This document shows positions 19,001-26,987 of a stretch of DNA of 64,000 bases, in pieces. The notes under the pieces are model-generated. The model was not told where the DNA came from. It searched no databases and worked only from the letters and a program-made list of their open reading frames with translations. Position numbers and translations under genes: made by a program. The DNA comes from Odiellus spinosus (Eukaryota; Arthropoda; Arachnida; Opiliones; Phalangiidae), in assembly GCA_963920705.1 (NCBI GenBank), contig OY987232.1, positions 6,827,700 to 6,891,699 of the forward strand, in the 5' to 3' direction. The first letter of the stretch is position 1. Each line of letters begins with the position of its first letter.

Positions 19001-19810
19001 ATTTTCTATTCGAATAATGACAATTTGATAGTCAACCAAAAAGTGTTTGAATTTTTCGATACTTTTCAAGTTAACGGCCCCTGGTTCGATTTTGGCACTA
19101 TGGTATAAGAGTAGAGCTTCACGTTTCTGTACATCCTTCGTACTGTCTCGCAATACTTTATAAAAATATGTCTGCTCTTTGTTCAGTTTGAAGGCTTTGT
19201 TCTTTCTTTTCTCGACCCGGAGATCGGCTAAAAAGATACCAATAGCCAAAGCTCGGCCGAAACATAAATGATCATCATTTTTCAGATAAATGTAATTGGG
19301 GTTGATTTTAATAAACGTATCAAACGGGACAATATTTCGACGATTCAAACCTTTTTGGAGACCGCCAACTGGGACGTCACATTGTAATAGAACCACGTCA
19401 AAAGTTAGTGAACTCTCAAGATGAAAATTTTGGTTCGATTGCGCTACTTGGCTAATAGCTCGAATAACTCTTTCGGCTGTTAGGTCATTTATGTTCATAA
19501 AGGCTAGGTTAATCGGTCTATCCAATTCATCCGAGCGAATACAGAAACGTACTCGATTGTACCCTTGATAGTCCCGTAACAATTCGTACAGTAAAGAGTT
19601 TATAATACTGACAAAAGTTTCGTGAATTTCAGTCAGTTTAATTTGATCCAAATTTTTGAAGCGTACTTTACCTTCTATCTGCTGACATTTGTATTTCCGC
19701 GAGTGTTTAGCTAGAATTTTATCAATAGAATAAAATTGTTTTGGGTTACTTTTTAAACTTAAATCTAATGGCTGTTCATCCTGATCGCTGTCCGATTCTT
19801 GGCTACTCAT
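15977..19810 (-). CDS. pPolB: Protein-primed family B DNA polymerase
   Basis: 1277 aa, open throughout from ATG 19810. N-terminal acidic tail with PLDLSLK (residues 14-20), a CtBP-type docking motif. A cluster of CxxC/CxxH zinc-binding pairs spans about residues 308-408. The 3'-5' exonuclease motifs are FDTET (about 428), AHNFMGFD (about 502) and YTIMDV. An endonuclease-like segment typical of Polinton polymerases has DGDFFHGCP (about 750). Polymerase motifs are DIMSLYPF (about 855), LALNSLWGR and YYDTD (about 1139). It replicates the linear element using a terminal protein as primer. Length and order agree with other animal Polintons, and no lesion is visible, so this gene could still be functional. 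Confidence 0.95.
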   Translation of the reverse strand: MSSQESDSDQDEQPLDLSLKSNPKQFYSIDKILAKHSRKYKCQQIEGKVRFKNLDQIKLTEIHETFVSIINSLLYELLRDYQGYNRVRFCIRSDELDRPINLAFMNINDLTAERVIRAISQVAQSNQNFHLESSLTFDVVLLQCDVPVGGLQKGLNRRNIVPFDTFIKINPNYIYLKNDDHLCFGRALAIGIFLADLRVEKRKNKAFKLNKEQTYFYKVLRDSTKDVQKREALLLYHSAKIEPGAVNLKSIEKFKHFLVDYQIVIIRIENINEFYFHGPWREKQIFMVLVNDHVHILKDYHCLKGGQSYCPKCLKIFTRNSQIKEHDCETRVNCSRCRMLNVFHEEINIPLQRCRDCGRYFRGPDCFNLHLANGTCKNFKRCVKCGFELKDNHECSRPCKNCRRKHEKNRCYVMPLDTNYEKRRYCYFDTETVTKNNEHVPVLLVSAMENEEDGEYTYSIFRGFDCIDQFMAYLFQTKDTYIQHATKRMKKTVPVFENVTLIAHNFMGFDSFFILNALLKMSITPDVVFKGSKLLAIFLNQQKMKFLDSFNFVAQPLRSFPATFSLGESKKEFFPYIFHTEDTLDYVGPLPSKDYFQPEYMKEKDYAEFSQWYEKKKKQPVYNLREELEYYTIMDVKVLQQGMDTFRRLFQQETAYDVMNMNALTIAGACTNIFLHKYLEEFSLGVVPANGYGNNVNQSQAALKWLAWEAEQRNIDIQTTLSLGGEKKIGRFPVDGYCANPEIIFQYDGDFFHGCPLHTKGSQWNPLLQDSFKNLYERTLDRDDAIKADAPNAEYVRIWSCEWEEMLKTNQELKTFCKSLSFREPIGPKSALYGGRTEGLVFYRKAQPDEKILFYDIMSLYPFVCKYRDYPKLHPEVIKKNFNYETNFYFGLMSCKILAPKNAYIPALPFRTRGKLFFALCKTCVENDLESCTDSDQERAFDGCWTSVEIHNAVEFGYVIMEIFEVHHYVERYRYVKGEDPGFFGGYINTFLKLKIQNSGWPREVKTEAEKSEYLKGIKEREDIDIKAEDVTCNTPLRTLAKLALNSLWGRNCMSHDKPKTVFVKTYEAYISIVTDPTIELTDMRPFNDEVCMLSYKFKKDFCPTYYKGSPVVGCFVSSYGRIVLFQTLQQLGTRILYYDTDPVFFVRKNNDETNFPPLGQFMGDWTDEVPGTYITEFVCSGPKSYSYKTADGKSVTKMKGISLNRKNEEIINFDSIKAALDKPETTYSVEVPFNVVRNKSQAKLFLGNLKKTFGVTFNKRIIKDDYSTVPFGYSNE

Positions 19811-19848
19811 AGCTCGAAATGTTTTGAAAGTTAAAACGCGGCTCGCTT

Positions 19849-20706
19849 TTAACGGCGATGGGCCAATAAAATGTCAACCTCCAAAGTCGATAAACCCCGA
19901 AATATACGTAAGGGGCTTTTTTTAAATGATCTTTTCTTTCTTTGTTCCAAGACTTCATATATAAAGTTCATTGATTCTTCTTCCGTATACGAGACAAAGC
20001 CTGATAAATGCGAGCAATCGGGAACTTGTAGAGTTAAGAGATTAAAAATGCAAGAAATGTATCCCTTAATGAATCTCGTAAAAATCATATAGTCGTAGGA
20101 AAACTTGAAACTCTGGGACATAAAATCTACTTCGAGATCACTTACATCGAGATTTTCACGCTTACTATCTTTGTAGAGGTCATACCACCACCCGTCACCT
20201 AGATAACTACTATATTGTTCATTAAAGTTATATTCATTTTTTAGAGATTGGTATTTTTCTGTAAGTTGCTTATTGAGACTATGCAGAACGTATTCCACCA
20301 GTTTCTCATCCTCAAAATAATGACCGTTAATATAACTCGGAAACCCTTCGACTTTCCAATGTTTGAGAGATAAGGTATTTAAACGACTCATTTCGTCGTG
20401 CGGGCTTGGAAAAAATCGCCAAAAGTCATATTCCTCCATCCAGGGGTGATTGATGGTAATGGATTTGAAGCATTTAACTTTCCATATATAGAACCCATTA
20501 TAATAGTACCTTCTTGTAATATTATCAGGGTACCTTTCAATCCATTCCAAATTTTCCAACAAAGTTAAATTCTTGCAAAAATTATAATGTTTTTTGTAAA
20601 TGGCTTTGACGAGGTTTTTGTTGAATTTTAACATGAAGAATAAACGTGATTGGCCATAAATTAAGACCGAATTCAGCGCCGTTATAACCAAACTGGGTGG
20701 GTTCAT
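19849..20706 (-). CDS. Unknown Polinton protein, 285 aa
   Basis: Starts at ATG 20706 and ends 38 bp before the polymerase ATG, so it is likely in the same transcription unit. An internal Met at residue 25 (MLKFNKNLVKAIYKKH) may be the real start, since the preceding residues are less charged. The protein is rich in Tyr, Trp and Phe (HPWMEEYDFWRFFPSP, GDGWWYDLY), has no membrane helix or zinc motif, and ends in a basic segment (KKRSFKKSPLRIF). I do not recognise a family. The position beside the polymerase suggests an early or replication-linked role, which is a guess from context. Confidence 0.55.
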   Translation of the reverse strand: MNPPSLVITALNSVLIYGQSRLFFMLKFNKNLVKAIYKKHYNFCKNLTLLENLEWIERYPDNITRRYYYNGFYIWKVKCFKSITINHPWMEEYDFWRFFPSPHDEMSRLNTLSLKHWKVEGFPSYINGHYFEDEKLVEYVLHSLNKQLTEKYQSLKNEYNFNEQYSSYLGDGWWYDLYKDSKRENLDVSDLEVDFMSQSFKFSYDYMIFTRFIKGYISCIFNLLTLQVPDCSHLSGFVSYTEEESMNFIYEVLEQRKKRSFKKSPLRIFRGLSTLEVDILLAHRR

Positions 20707-20780
20707 ACTTTACTTTTAAGAGCAAGGCCGTAATTCGTTTCGAAGTCTTAAACCGGGTTAGAAATTGAAAAGTCATTGAC

Positions 20781-21218
20781 TTACTTTTTGACCCTTTTGT
20801 TCGCTGGACTGATTTGCTTATTCGGATTTTGCCTCATATCTTTAGCAATTTGGGTGACAATAGAGTTTACCAGTTTACACTCCTTGCTGTTCTCTTGGGC
20901 AAAGAAACGTTGTCTTCGACCATCCGCCATCCAAATTTCATTGGCTGGTAAATTCTTAATCTTGTTGTACTCGTAAATTTGTATATCAATGTAGTAATCT
21001 CCGACTTGAGCTGGTAAACTTATAGAGTAAGAAGCCGAGTCTACTTTGACGTCGTATTTTGGAACTAGGCCGCCTTGATTTTGAATAGTACTTCCTTCTT
21101 TAACTGTATTAATATGCGATATTAATTCATCTTTCCAATCCAAATTATCTGAGAGATCAGGTAAAGAATCAAAGAAGTCGGTTACCTTGCGTTTATTCGA
21201 TGATGAATTAGCAGCCAT
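20781..21218 (-). CDS. Unknown early protein with PCNA-box-like N-terminus
   Basis: 145 aa from ATG 21218. Residues 9-16 (KRKVTDFF) resemble a PIP box, the PCNA-docking motif, in having an aliphatic residue three positions before a pair of Phe, though the usual Gln is missing. A central beta-rich segment (YDVKVDSASYSISLPAQVGDYYIDIQIYEY, described in part) and a basic C-terminal KRVKK that may be a nuclear signal follow. It is the first gene after a minus-strand TATA box (21302-21310) and lies upstream of the replication genes. A nuclear DNA-replication accessory role is possible but unproven. Confidence 0.5.
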   Translation of the reverse strand: MAANSSSNKRKVTDFFDSLPDLSDNLDWKDELISHINTVKEGSTIQNQGGLVPKYDVKVDSASYSISLPAQVGDYYIDIQIYEYNKIKNLPANEIWMADGRRQRFFAQENSKECKLVNSIVTQIAKDMRQNPNKQISPANKRVKK

Positions 21219-21301
21219 GAGTTACAGGATCACTTTAAGGTTGTGAAGACTTGAAGAGATGAGAGCTGGAAACGTTTGTGAGGTTTGCCTGAATTTCCCG
21301 T

Positions 21302-21310
21302 CTTTATATA
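21302..21310 (-). promoter_or_regulatory. TATA box of the minus-strand replication unit
   Basis: TATATAAAG on the minus strand, about 85 bp upstream of ATG 21218. The same nine bases precede the spliced accessory gene at 24006-24014. Confidence 0.6.
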
Positions 21311-21641
21311 CTCATCTGGGTGTGGTTTTGAAAATCCCTGAGATGGGCGAAGTTCACGATATTCCGTTTAAAATATGGTAATTTGGGTGAAGTTAGAATA
21401 TAAGTAACTAGTTAGGTAATTAACTTTTCTAATTTTTTGATTGGTCCATCAAATTTTATAAGTCTTGAAAAACTAGTTGGCACGTGTAAAATTAGTTTTT
21501 GATTGGTTAATTCATAAAAGATAGGATTTAGCTTTGATACAGGCAAAGTACACGTGTAATCTAACTTCTGATTGGCTATTTCAATGTTAGACACTTTTGG
21601 TCCACGAGGTAAACTCCTTCAGTTTTAACCCTGAAAATGAG

Positions 21642-21650
21642 TATAAAAGG
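21642..21650 (+). promoter_or_regulatory. TATA box of plus-strand accessory unit
   Basis: TATAAAAGG on the plus strand, identical to the left-end TATA. It faces away from the minus-strand replication promoter. The first ATG downstream gives only about 21 codons, so the transcript may be spliced to the exon at 22964. Confidence 0.5.
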
Positions 21651-22670
21651 CTTTCGTAATCATTGGAAAGATATCCAAAGTTTGATTAAACTTACAACTC
21701 AAAGTTTTCTTTTTTCACCGTCACTCAAAACAACAGTTTTTGTATTATGAAAATATTCTACGGTTATAGTTTTATGAGCCCTTTAAAGCTGTCTATAGCA
21801 TTAATAATATAAATATAACTCTAGATCTAACCTTATCCGGACCAATGTTGTATTACTACGTCAACCAAGAGTGTTATAGTTACTTAAAAGCAAATCTATA
21901 AATGATAGAAATTTAAATTACATGAAATAAAAGTCATAATGAGTGAGAAAAATATTTTTATTTTAGTATTATCAAGAGTATATAATGTACATGAGATCTC
22001 AAATGGATCAACATAAGTTTATTTGCTATTCTAGGCTAGAGAAAGATCATTTTACTAGTCTAGGATAGAGAAAGACCATAGACAACGGCCATTAGTTTAT
22101 TTTAGTATAGATACAATACATGTGAGATAAAAGACCATTTTACTATACTAGGATAGACAGAAATCCATTTCTAGTGTATACAGAAGTATATTTTATTAGA
22201 CTATAGTAACAATTTACTAAGATTGTGATTTCTCTGAAGTTTAACCACGCATGAATATTTGCTTGGGAGTCAATGCGCCCAACAGCTGCGACGCTAAATG
22301 ATGATGGTGTTATGAGGTACAAGGCTTGTCTTTGCTAGTTTTGTTCCAATTCCTGACAAGCATGTTTTATCGCGGCCGGAGATGAGGATAGAGTCTGGGA
22401 GGTGTCGATTTATTTAAACTACGAGTCACGGAAAAAAAAGCAGCATGCATGCTAAATAGATATAAAGGGATAGATGGGTAATAAGTTATTTTAGAAACGT
22501 GAAAGCTAACATTAATGGTTAGTTAATTAAAAAAAAAAAAAAAAAAAAGAAGAAAAAGCTAGAAAAAGTTGGTGAATTTAAAATAAAGTTAAAAAGTTAG
22601 AAAGGTTTAGTTAATTGGTAAAGCTAACAGCTAGAAGGGGTTAGTTATAATGGATAGTTATAGGGGATAT
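21651..22670. other. Non-coding accessory spacer
   Basis: About 1 kb with no supported gene. It contains degenerate direct repeats around 22040-22200 (TTTTACTA.TCTAGGATAGA type) and an A20-like run near 22530. It could be 5' leader or intron of the plus-strand transcript starting near 21680. Confidence 0.4.
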
Positions 22671-22674
22671 AAAT

Positions 22675-23925
22675 TTAGAGGTACCAAGGAAAATGGAAAG
22701 TAATCGCGAGATTATAGTCGCTATCGTTATCCAGAACATTTAAATTGATAAAAATAGGCTCGCCGGGAGACTGGATAACCATAGCGACAAGAAGTTCGTG
22801 AAAGCGGCATTCGGGATTCATGCAATAGTAAACTAAATAGGGAAAGGTCCGGATAAGGATCTCGTAGTTTAATTCAACCGATTGACAGAAAGAGCAGGTG
22901 GGATTTTCAGGAAATCTGCAAAGAAACGAAATTTTAATGTTAATTTTTCTAATTTTAGATTAATTGAAGAAATCCCTGGTAGTGGACGCCCTTTTCATGC
23001 AAGGGAAGGAAGTATTTAATAACAGACGCAGTAAGTTGGATCAAACGTACATTGTTAAAGAGCTGTCAATACATAAATTTGAACAACTTGGGGACGAGAA
23101 ATGGGGCACTAAAAGCATACATTTTGCTAGTTATAGAGCCCCATACCCGAAAACAGCTTTATCCCCAAAAATACGTCGTGTAAACCACTATGTACAGAAT
23201 CAGCTGATAGGTGTGGCGTGGGAGTATGGTATGCTAGATTATGGACGTTTAGCCGTGCATTGTTCCGACCCAAAGTTTAAAAACTTTGATCGAATTTTTG
23301 TAAAAGGATACGAAAAAAGTCATATTATAGGAGACCTATTTCAAATAGAATGTTTGGATTTGAACCGATGGGATTGTCCCAAATTAGAATGGGCTTCAAA
23401 TCCCTGTTCTATTCATAAAATTAGTAAAGCAAAGTGTACCAGGGAAGCTTGCAGATATTACGCCGAGTATATCCTACAAAATCCCACCATAACAGCCTAT
23501 AAGACCCCAAACCTTTAAAAACCATAAAATAACAATAAATACCTTATATTATCAAGAGGATTTTGATCCTCATCTTCAAAATCCCCTTCTCTTTCCTCTA
23601 AATTCTCCCTTTCGAGGGGTATTGTCTCGTCAGAGTCGTACCCCTCTTCCGGCTGCCAGTCTAAAAACAAATAGAAAAAATGTAACAGTTTCCCTTTAAA
23701 ATTAGTTTATGTAAATATTTACGCGGCGTTTTCGGCCTGCAGTTCAGCCTCTATTTCTTCTTCCTTCTCTTGCTCTAGAAGAGCGTGCTCATGCGCCGCT
23801 AGGACGCCCTCGGGCCAGTCCTGCTCGTATCCCCAACTGCGTTATATAGTTAATTTAATTTGGATAAAACCTATATAAAATTAAAAAAATACTTACATTT
23901 TCTCGTGGTTTAATTTACGGCACAT
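22675..23925 (-). CDS. Spliced accessory gene: acidic exon plus zinc ribbon
   Basis: First exon begins at ATG 23925. It has two usable donors: GTAAAT after 23919 and GTAAGT after 23897. The longer first exon joins in phase to 23836-23719, closing a 48-codon Glu-rich product. The short one joins in phase to an acidic exon at 23660-23543, which in turn joins in phase across an intron (23542-22916) to 22915-22675, giving about 121 aa. The last exon has a zinc ribbon, CSFC then YYCMNPEC. All introns have GT..AG ends with pyrimidine-rich acceptors. Introns are unusual in Polintons; alternative splicing of an early region would resemble adenovirus early genes. The join choices are inferred from phase only. 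Function unknown; an acidic-plus-zinc protein could be a transcriptional regulator. Confidence 0.5.
22964..23518 (+). CDS. Conserved arthropod Polinton-linked protein, antisense in an intron
   Basis: An open frame of 184 codons with a non-ATG beginning; a pyrimidine-rich acceptor-like tract ends just before it (about 22941-22960), so it may be a 3' exon, or translation may begin at the Met about 11 codons in. Conserved features are YIVKELSIHKFEQ, a PYP.T.LSPKIRR block, IGVAWEYG, RIFVKGYEKSHII and a C-terminal CSIHKISKAKC zinc-like cluster. I have the impression of a family seen repeatedly in arthropod genomes and often near Polintons, with an RNase-H/exonuclease-like look, but it has no agreed name that I know. 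It lies wholly within the long intron of the minus-strand accessory gene. Confidence 0.55.
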   Translation: MKKSLVVDALFMQGKEVFNNRRSKLDQTYIVKELSIHKFEQLGDEKWGTKSIHFASYRAPYPKTALSPKIRRVNHYVQNQLIGVAWEYGMLDYGRLAVHCSDPKFKNFDRIFVKGYEKSHIIGDLFQIECLDLNRWDCPKLEWASNPCSIHKISKAKCTREACRYYAEYILQNPTITAYKTPNL

Positions 23926-24005
23926 ATTTGTTTAGTTTTAAAATTTAGTGCGTTAATACAATCTCTTTTACAGAGTGGAATGAGTATTTTGTAGAAATTA
24001 AGGGG

Positions 24006-24014
24006 CTTTATATA
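24006..24014 (-). promoter_or_regulatory. TATA box of spliced accessory gene
   Basis: TATATAAAG on the minus strand, about 81 bp before ATG 23925, matching the TATA of the replication unit. Confidence 0.55.
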
Positions 24015-24115
24015 CTAGATTAACTCAAGGTTATTTTATATTATCTAGTTATATAGTTATATTCGAGTTTTTTCTTAAGAAATTCATTTTTTAATGTATG
24101 AACACGTGCATATTA

Positions 24116-24609
24116 ACTATATTAAACATTTCCCAACTTAGTTTAATTATCATATAAGAAACTCTTTACTTAATGCCTTGAATACTTTTATAGTAAAATA
24201 ACTTGAATATATTATGCCCTAGAGGATCTTATATTTTCAATATGATACAGGCCCTTGTAAAACAGTAAGTAACTTTTTAGGGCGATATATATTTTTTATA
24301 TAAGCCCGAGTTTTGAAACGCTCTTTAAATATTTTAAGTATAGTTAGATTACATGTTAAATAACTATATTAAACATTTCCCAACTTGGTTTAATTATCAT
24401 ATCAGAAACTCTTTACTTAATGCCTTGAATACTTTTATAGTAAAATAAGGTGAACATATTTATGCCCTAGAGGATCTAATATTTTCAATATGATACACGT
24501 CCTTGTAAAAAGTAATTAAGTTTTTAGGGTAATATATACTTTTTATATAAGTCCGAGTTTTGAAACGCTCTTTAAATATTTTAAGTATAGTTAGATTACA
24601 TGTTAAATA
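24116..24609 (+). repeat. Tandem duplication of 247 bp
   Basis: Two consecutive copies, 24116-24362 and 24363-24609, about 90-95 percent identical by eye. They are AT-rich and contain no ORF. They lie between the accessory-gene promoter and the right-end gene and may carry regulatory sites. Confidence 0.85.
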
Positions 24610-24627
24610 GAACGAAAAACCCTGACA

Positions 24628-25018
24628 TATAGATATTGATTTTGTTATAGATTTTCATCTGAGACGCAATTACCGCGGGAAAAAAATCGTAAAAAGGAAT
24701 GAAGTGGTGCTGTGTCCTTCGTGCGATCAAGTAACCCTGGGTTTAAGCGTGAATGAAGGAATTGTACATTATTGTTTGACCCCTACGTGTTATATCTTCA
24801 AAGAGGCAGTTTATTTACAAAAAGAAAATATCCTTTTAACGCAAATGTCTTATCCACCTTTAGACAATTTGCCGGTAAATGACATATGCGTCAATTACAA
24901 GGTTTTTTGTCCCTCGGAACTGAGGTATAAAATTTGTTTATTTTGGGGGCGTGGCTTATGCAAATTTGTTTACTTGATGACGTCATTTGTTTATTTTAGT
25001 CTTGTTGTACAGGAATAA
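24628..25018 (+). CDS. Right-end zinc-ribbon protein
   Basis: Open from 24628 but without an ATG before the zinc ribbon; an acceptor-like TTGTTATAG ends near 24649, so this is probably a 3' exon. The ribbon reads CPSC, 16 residues, then HYCLTPTC, closely matching the CSFC...YYCMNPEC ribbon of the minus-strand accessory gene. The reading frame continues into the right terminal inverted repeat and stops there (25016-25018), so its last 29 codons are constrained by the repeat; a donor-like GAG/GTATAA at about 24924 could remove them. Function unknown. Confidence 0.4.
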
Positions 25019-25024
25019 ACTACT
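24930..25024 (-). repeat. Polinton right terminal inverted repeat
   Basis: 95 bp, perfect complement of 6391-6485, ending ...ACT and followed by the target duplication TCGCGC at 25025-25030. Confidence 0.95.
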
Positions 25025-25060
25025 TCGCGCGTTCTCGTAAAGATTTCCATTTATTATTAT

Positions 25061-25375
25061 CAGAAGCCGATGAAACCCTCCTTTGAAGACTATTACTCCC
25101 GGGTCTTGTCTACCCCTCTCTGTATGGGTTAGTCTCAAAAATCGCGATTCGTACGCCTTCTAGCGGTAGGTATTTTCGGATAGGGAGTTGGTCCAGCGAA
25201 TATCTCTAGCAACCTTGGAGTTCGTCAACCAAACGTCGTCGTATGTGGAGAGAGAGAATTTCCAATTTTCCGTAGACAGGGGGTATGAATTAATCGGGAA
25301 TTTTACCTATACAGAGAGGCGCGCTATATGGAACATTAGAGTAGTAGACTTCAAAAGAACGTTCATCGGCTTCTG
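25061..25375. mobile_element. MITE family A, copy 2
   Basis: 315 bp with the same ends as the copy at 891-1161 (CAGAAGCCGATGAAA... and complement), but with extra internal sequence around 25220-25290. No clear target duplication. It lies 30 bp outside the Polinton, in the same receptor-gene intron. Confidence 0.75.
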
Positions 25376-25474
25376 TTCATATTTTATTGAATGAAAACTT
25401 GGAGCTAAAAATGGATCTGATTTCGATTTTATTTTCGGAATCACCTGATGCCAAAAAACGTATTAGAGAATTTT

Positions 25475-25800
25475 CAAACAATTTTAAGACACGTGTTTGA
25501 TGTTTAAATTAATTTCTAGTGTTTAGTAAAAATTTTCAAGAAAGTAAATGCAAAATTGGACCAATTATATTATTTCAGCCTTCAACAGCGCTTGAAATGT
25601 CCTAAACGGTAGTGCGGCATTTATGTCCAAGGTCTTAGGCATCAAACACCGGCCTTTTGTTTTAGTGTTAACGCATTACAAGCGCTGTTGAAGGCTGAAA
25701 TTATATGATTGGTCCGAATTTATAAATACTCTTAAAGAAAGTTTATCAAACTTTAGAAATTAATTTAAACACCAAAAACGTGTCAAAAAATTCTGAAAAT
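25475..25800. repeat. Foldback (palindromic) repeat
   Basis: Two inverted arms of about 110 bp, centred near 25640, with a nearly perfect core: TTTCAGCCTTCAACAGCGCTT on the left and its complement on the right. Non-coding; probably a small MITE. Confidence 0.7.
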
Positions 25801-25850
25801 AAATTCAAAAGCTCTTCCATTTTTTAGTTTCCCTTTAATGTTGGCCTCAC

Positions 25851-26052
25851 TTGACGTTTGATAGGTTTTCCCAAATATAGTCACGCTCGTCTACGACATA
25901 TTTTGCTGCCAGTTCTTTCATAATCTTTTCCTTGGTGTTTATTGTATCAGCCTGATGTAAAATACATAATATAATATGGTGCATCGAAAAAATCTATCAT
26001 TTGAACTTACTCCTATTCGGAAATTGTAAGTTTCTTCTCGTAGCTCTGGCAT
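25851..26052 (-). CDS. Candidate upstream exons of the ionotropic-receptor gene
   Basis: Two minus-strand exons: about 26052-26011 (its 5' limit is uncertain; ATG or acceptor) and 25951-25851. The first ends at a GTAAGT donor in phase 0. The second has a CAG acceptor and a GTGAGG donor and ends in the phase that the receptor exon at 6362 requires. If read through instead, the second exon stops at once (25847-25849), giving a 48-aa product. Phase agreement on both sides favours the receptor reading and places the whole Polinton inside one intron. Sequence similarity to receptors is weak here. Confidence 0.4.
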
Positions 26053-26157
26053 CTCGCGTAATGTAGATGGCCCTTAAACTTAAATTTGGTCTTCAAGTCG
26101 AAATCCAAACTCTCCTTGGCAGCTTTATTTCGGATTCAACAGGCTTAGCTGGATAGG

Positions 26158-26357
26158 AATTAGACCCGTTTATTCGAACGGATAATGCGAAGATAAAAAT
26201 ACGACGTTTCTCGAAATCCGTGAAGAAAGAAATATAATTATTAGATTTTGTTCATCTAAATCGAAAGGAACAGCGACTAAATTCCTACATTCTTGCTTCG
26301 AGATCTCAATTTTGGATTAAAATCCGCGAAGAAACTCGAGTTTCAAATGTTTCTTAT
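26158..26357. repeat. Family C repeat, left part of a split copy
   Basis: Matches about 4245-4410 closely (for example CGAACGGATAATGCGAAGAT). The copy is cut at about 26357 by the transposon beginning TAGTACAGTGCA and continues at 37881-38165. Confidence 0.65.
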
Positions 26358-26557
26358 TAGTACAGTGCATTTAAAATAAAAAAGTAAAAAGATCGGACAA
26401 AATTAGAGACAATCAACTCTCAACGGAAATAACATCTATAAATGGTGCTGATGAAGGAAAAAAAAGTTGCCTATTGTAGGGGGGGGGGTGGAACTTCCAA
26501 AAAAATGGCCGCCATCTTGAAATTTTTAGTTTTTTGCAATTTTCGGCAAAACCGTTA

Positions 26558-26735
26558 AGGCCCGTTTACAAAAGAGCGGAAAGCTGAAGCGTAAGCCGAT
26601 GCATGGAGCAATAACAACAGGAGGCATAGGTTCATACATCGTTTAAAAATGAGATTTTGGAAACTATGCATCCTCTTGTTATTGTTCCATGCATCGGCTT
26701 ACGCTTCAGCTTTCCGCTCTTTTGTAAACGGGCCT
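26558..26735. mobile_element. Harbinger-like MITE, copy 1
   Basis: 178 bp with long inverted ends AGGCCCGTTTACAAAAGAGC and complement, flanked by TTA (26555-26557 and 26736-26738). The TWA three-base duplication is typical of PIF/Harbinger elements. The uninserted sequence is visible in the right arm of the host transposon (about 37690). Confidence 0.8.
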
Positions 26736-26987
26736 TTAGATTTAGCCATATGAAAGTGAAAAGCAATTTGATTCTACGTGTTATTACGCATTTAATAAAG
26801 CAAACCACATCCAAATATTCAGATTAGATCAAATATTACGCTCAAAAAACCACATCGTTAACTTCGAATTTCGTTATTTTTCTTTATTAAGACAAACATA
26901 TTTCAATTATGTTTCAGAAAAATGGTTAGCAATGATAAAAAATGATTTTTTTATCTCTCTTAAATTTTTATTAGTTTACATTAGTCA

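Larger units (their letters stand above)
6391..25024. mobile_element. Complete Polinton/Maverick element
   Basis: An 18,634-bp virus-like transposon. Both ends are the same 95-bp inverted repeat, beginning AGTAGTTTATT and ending ...ACT, without a mismatch. It is flanked by identical 6-bp repeats TCGCGC (6385-6390 and 25025-25030). AGT/ACT ends and 6-bp duplications are diagnostic of Polintons. It carries the full core set: protein-primed polymerase B, retroviral-type integrase, adenovirus-type protease, packaging ATPase and major capsid protein, plus accessory genes. Identical termini argue for recent insertion. Four genes nevertheless carry frameshifts, an insertion or a stop, so this copy is unlikely to be autonomous. 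Confidence 0.97.

Noticed and set aside
20582-20776. 64-codon minus-strand ORF before the 285-aa gene
   Set aside because: It mostly overlaps the start of that gene in another frame and has no supporting features.
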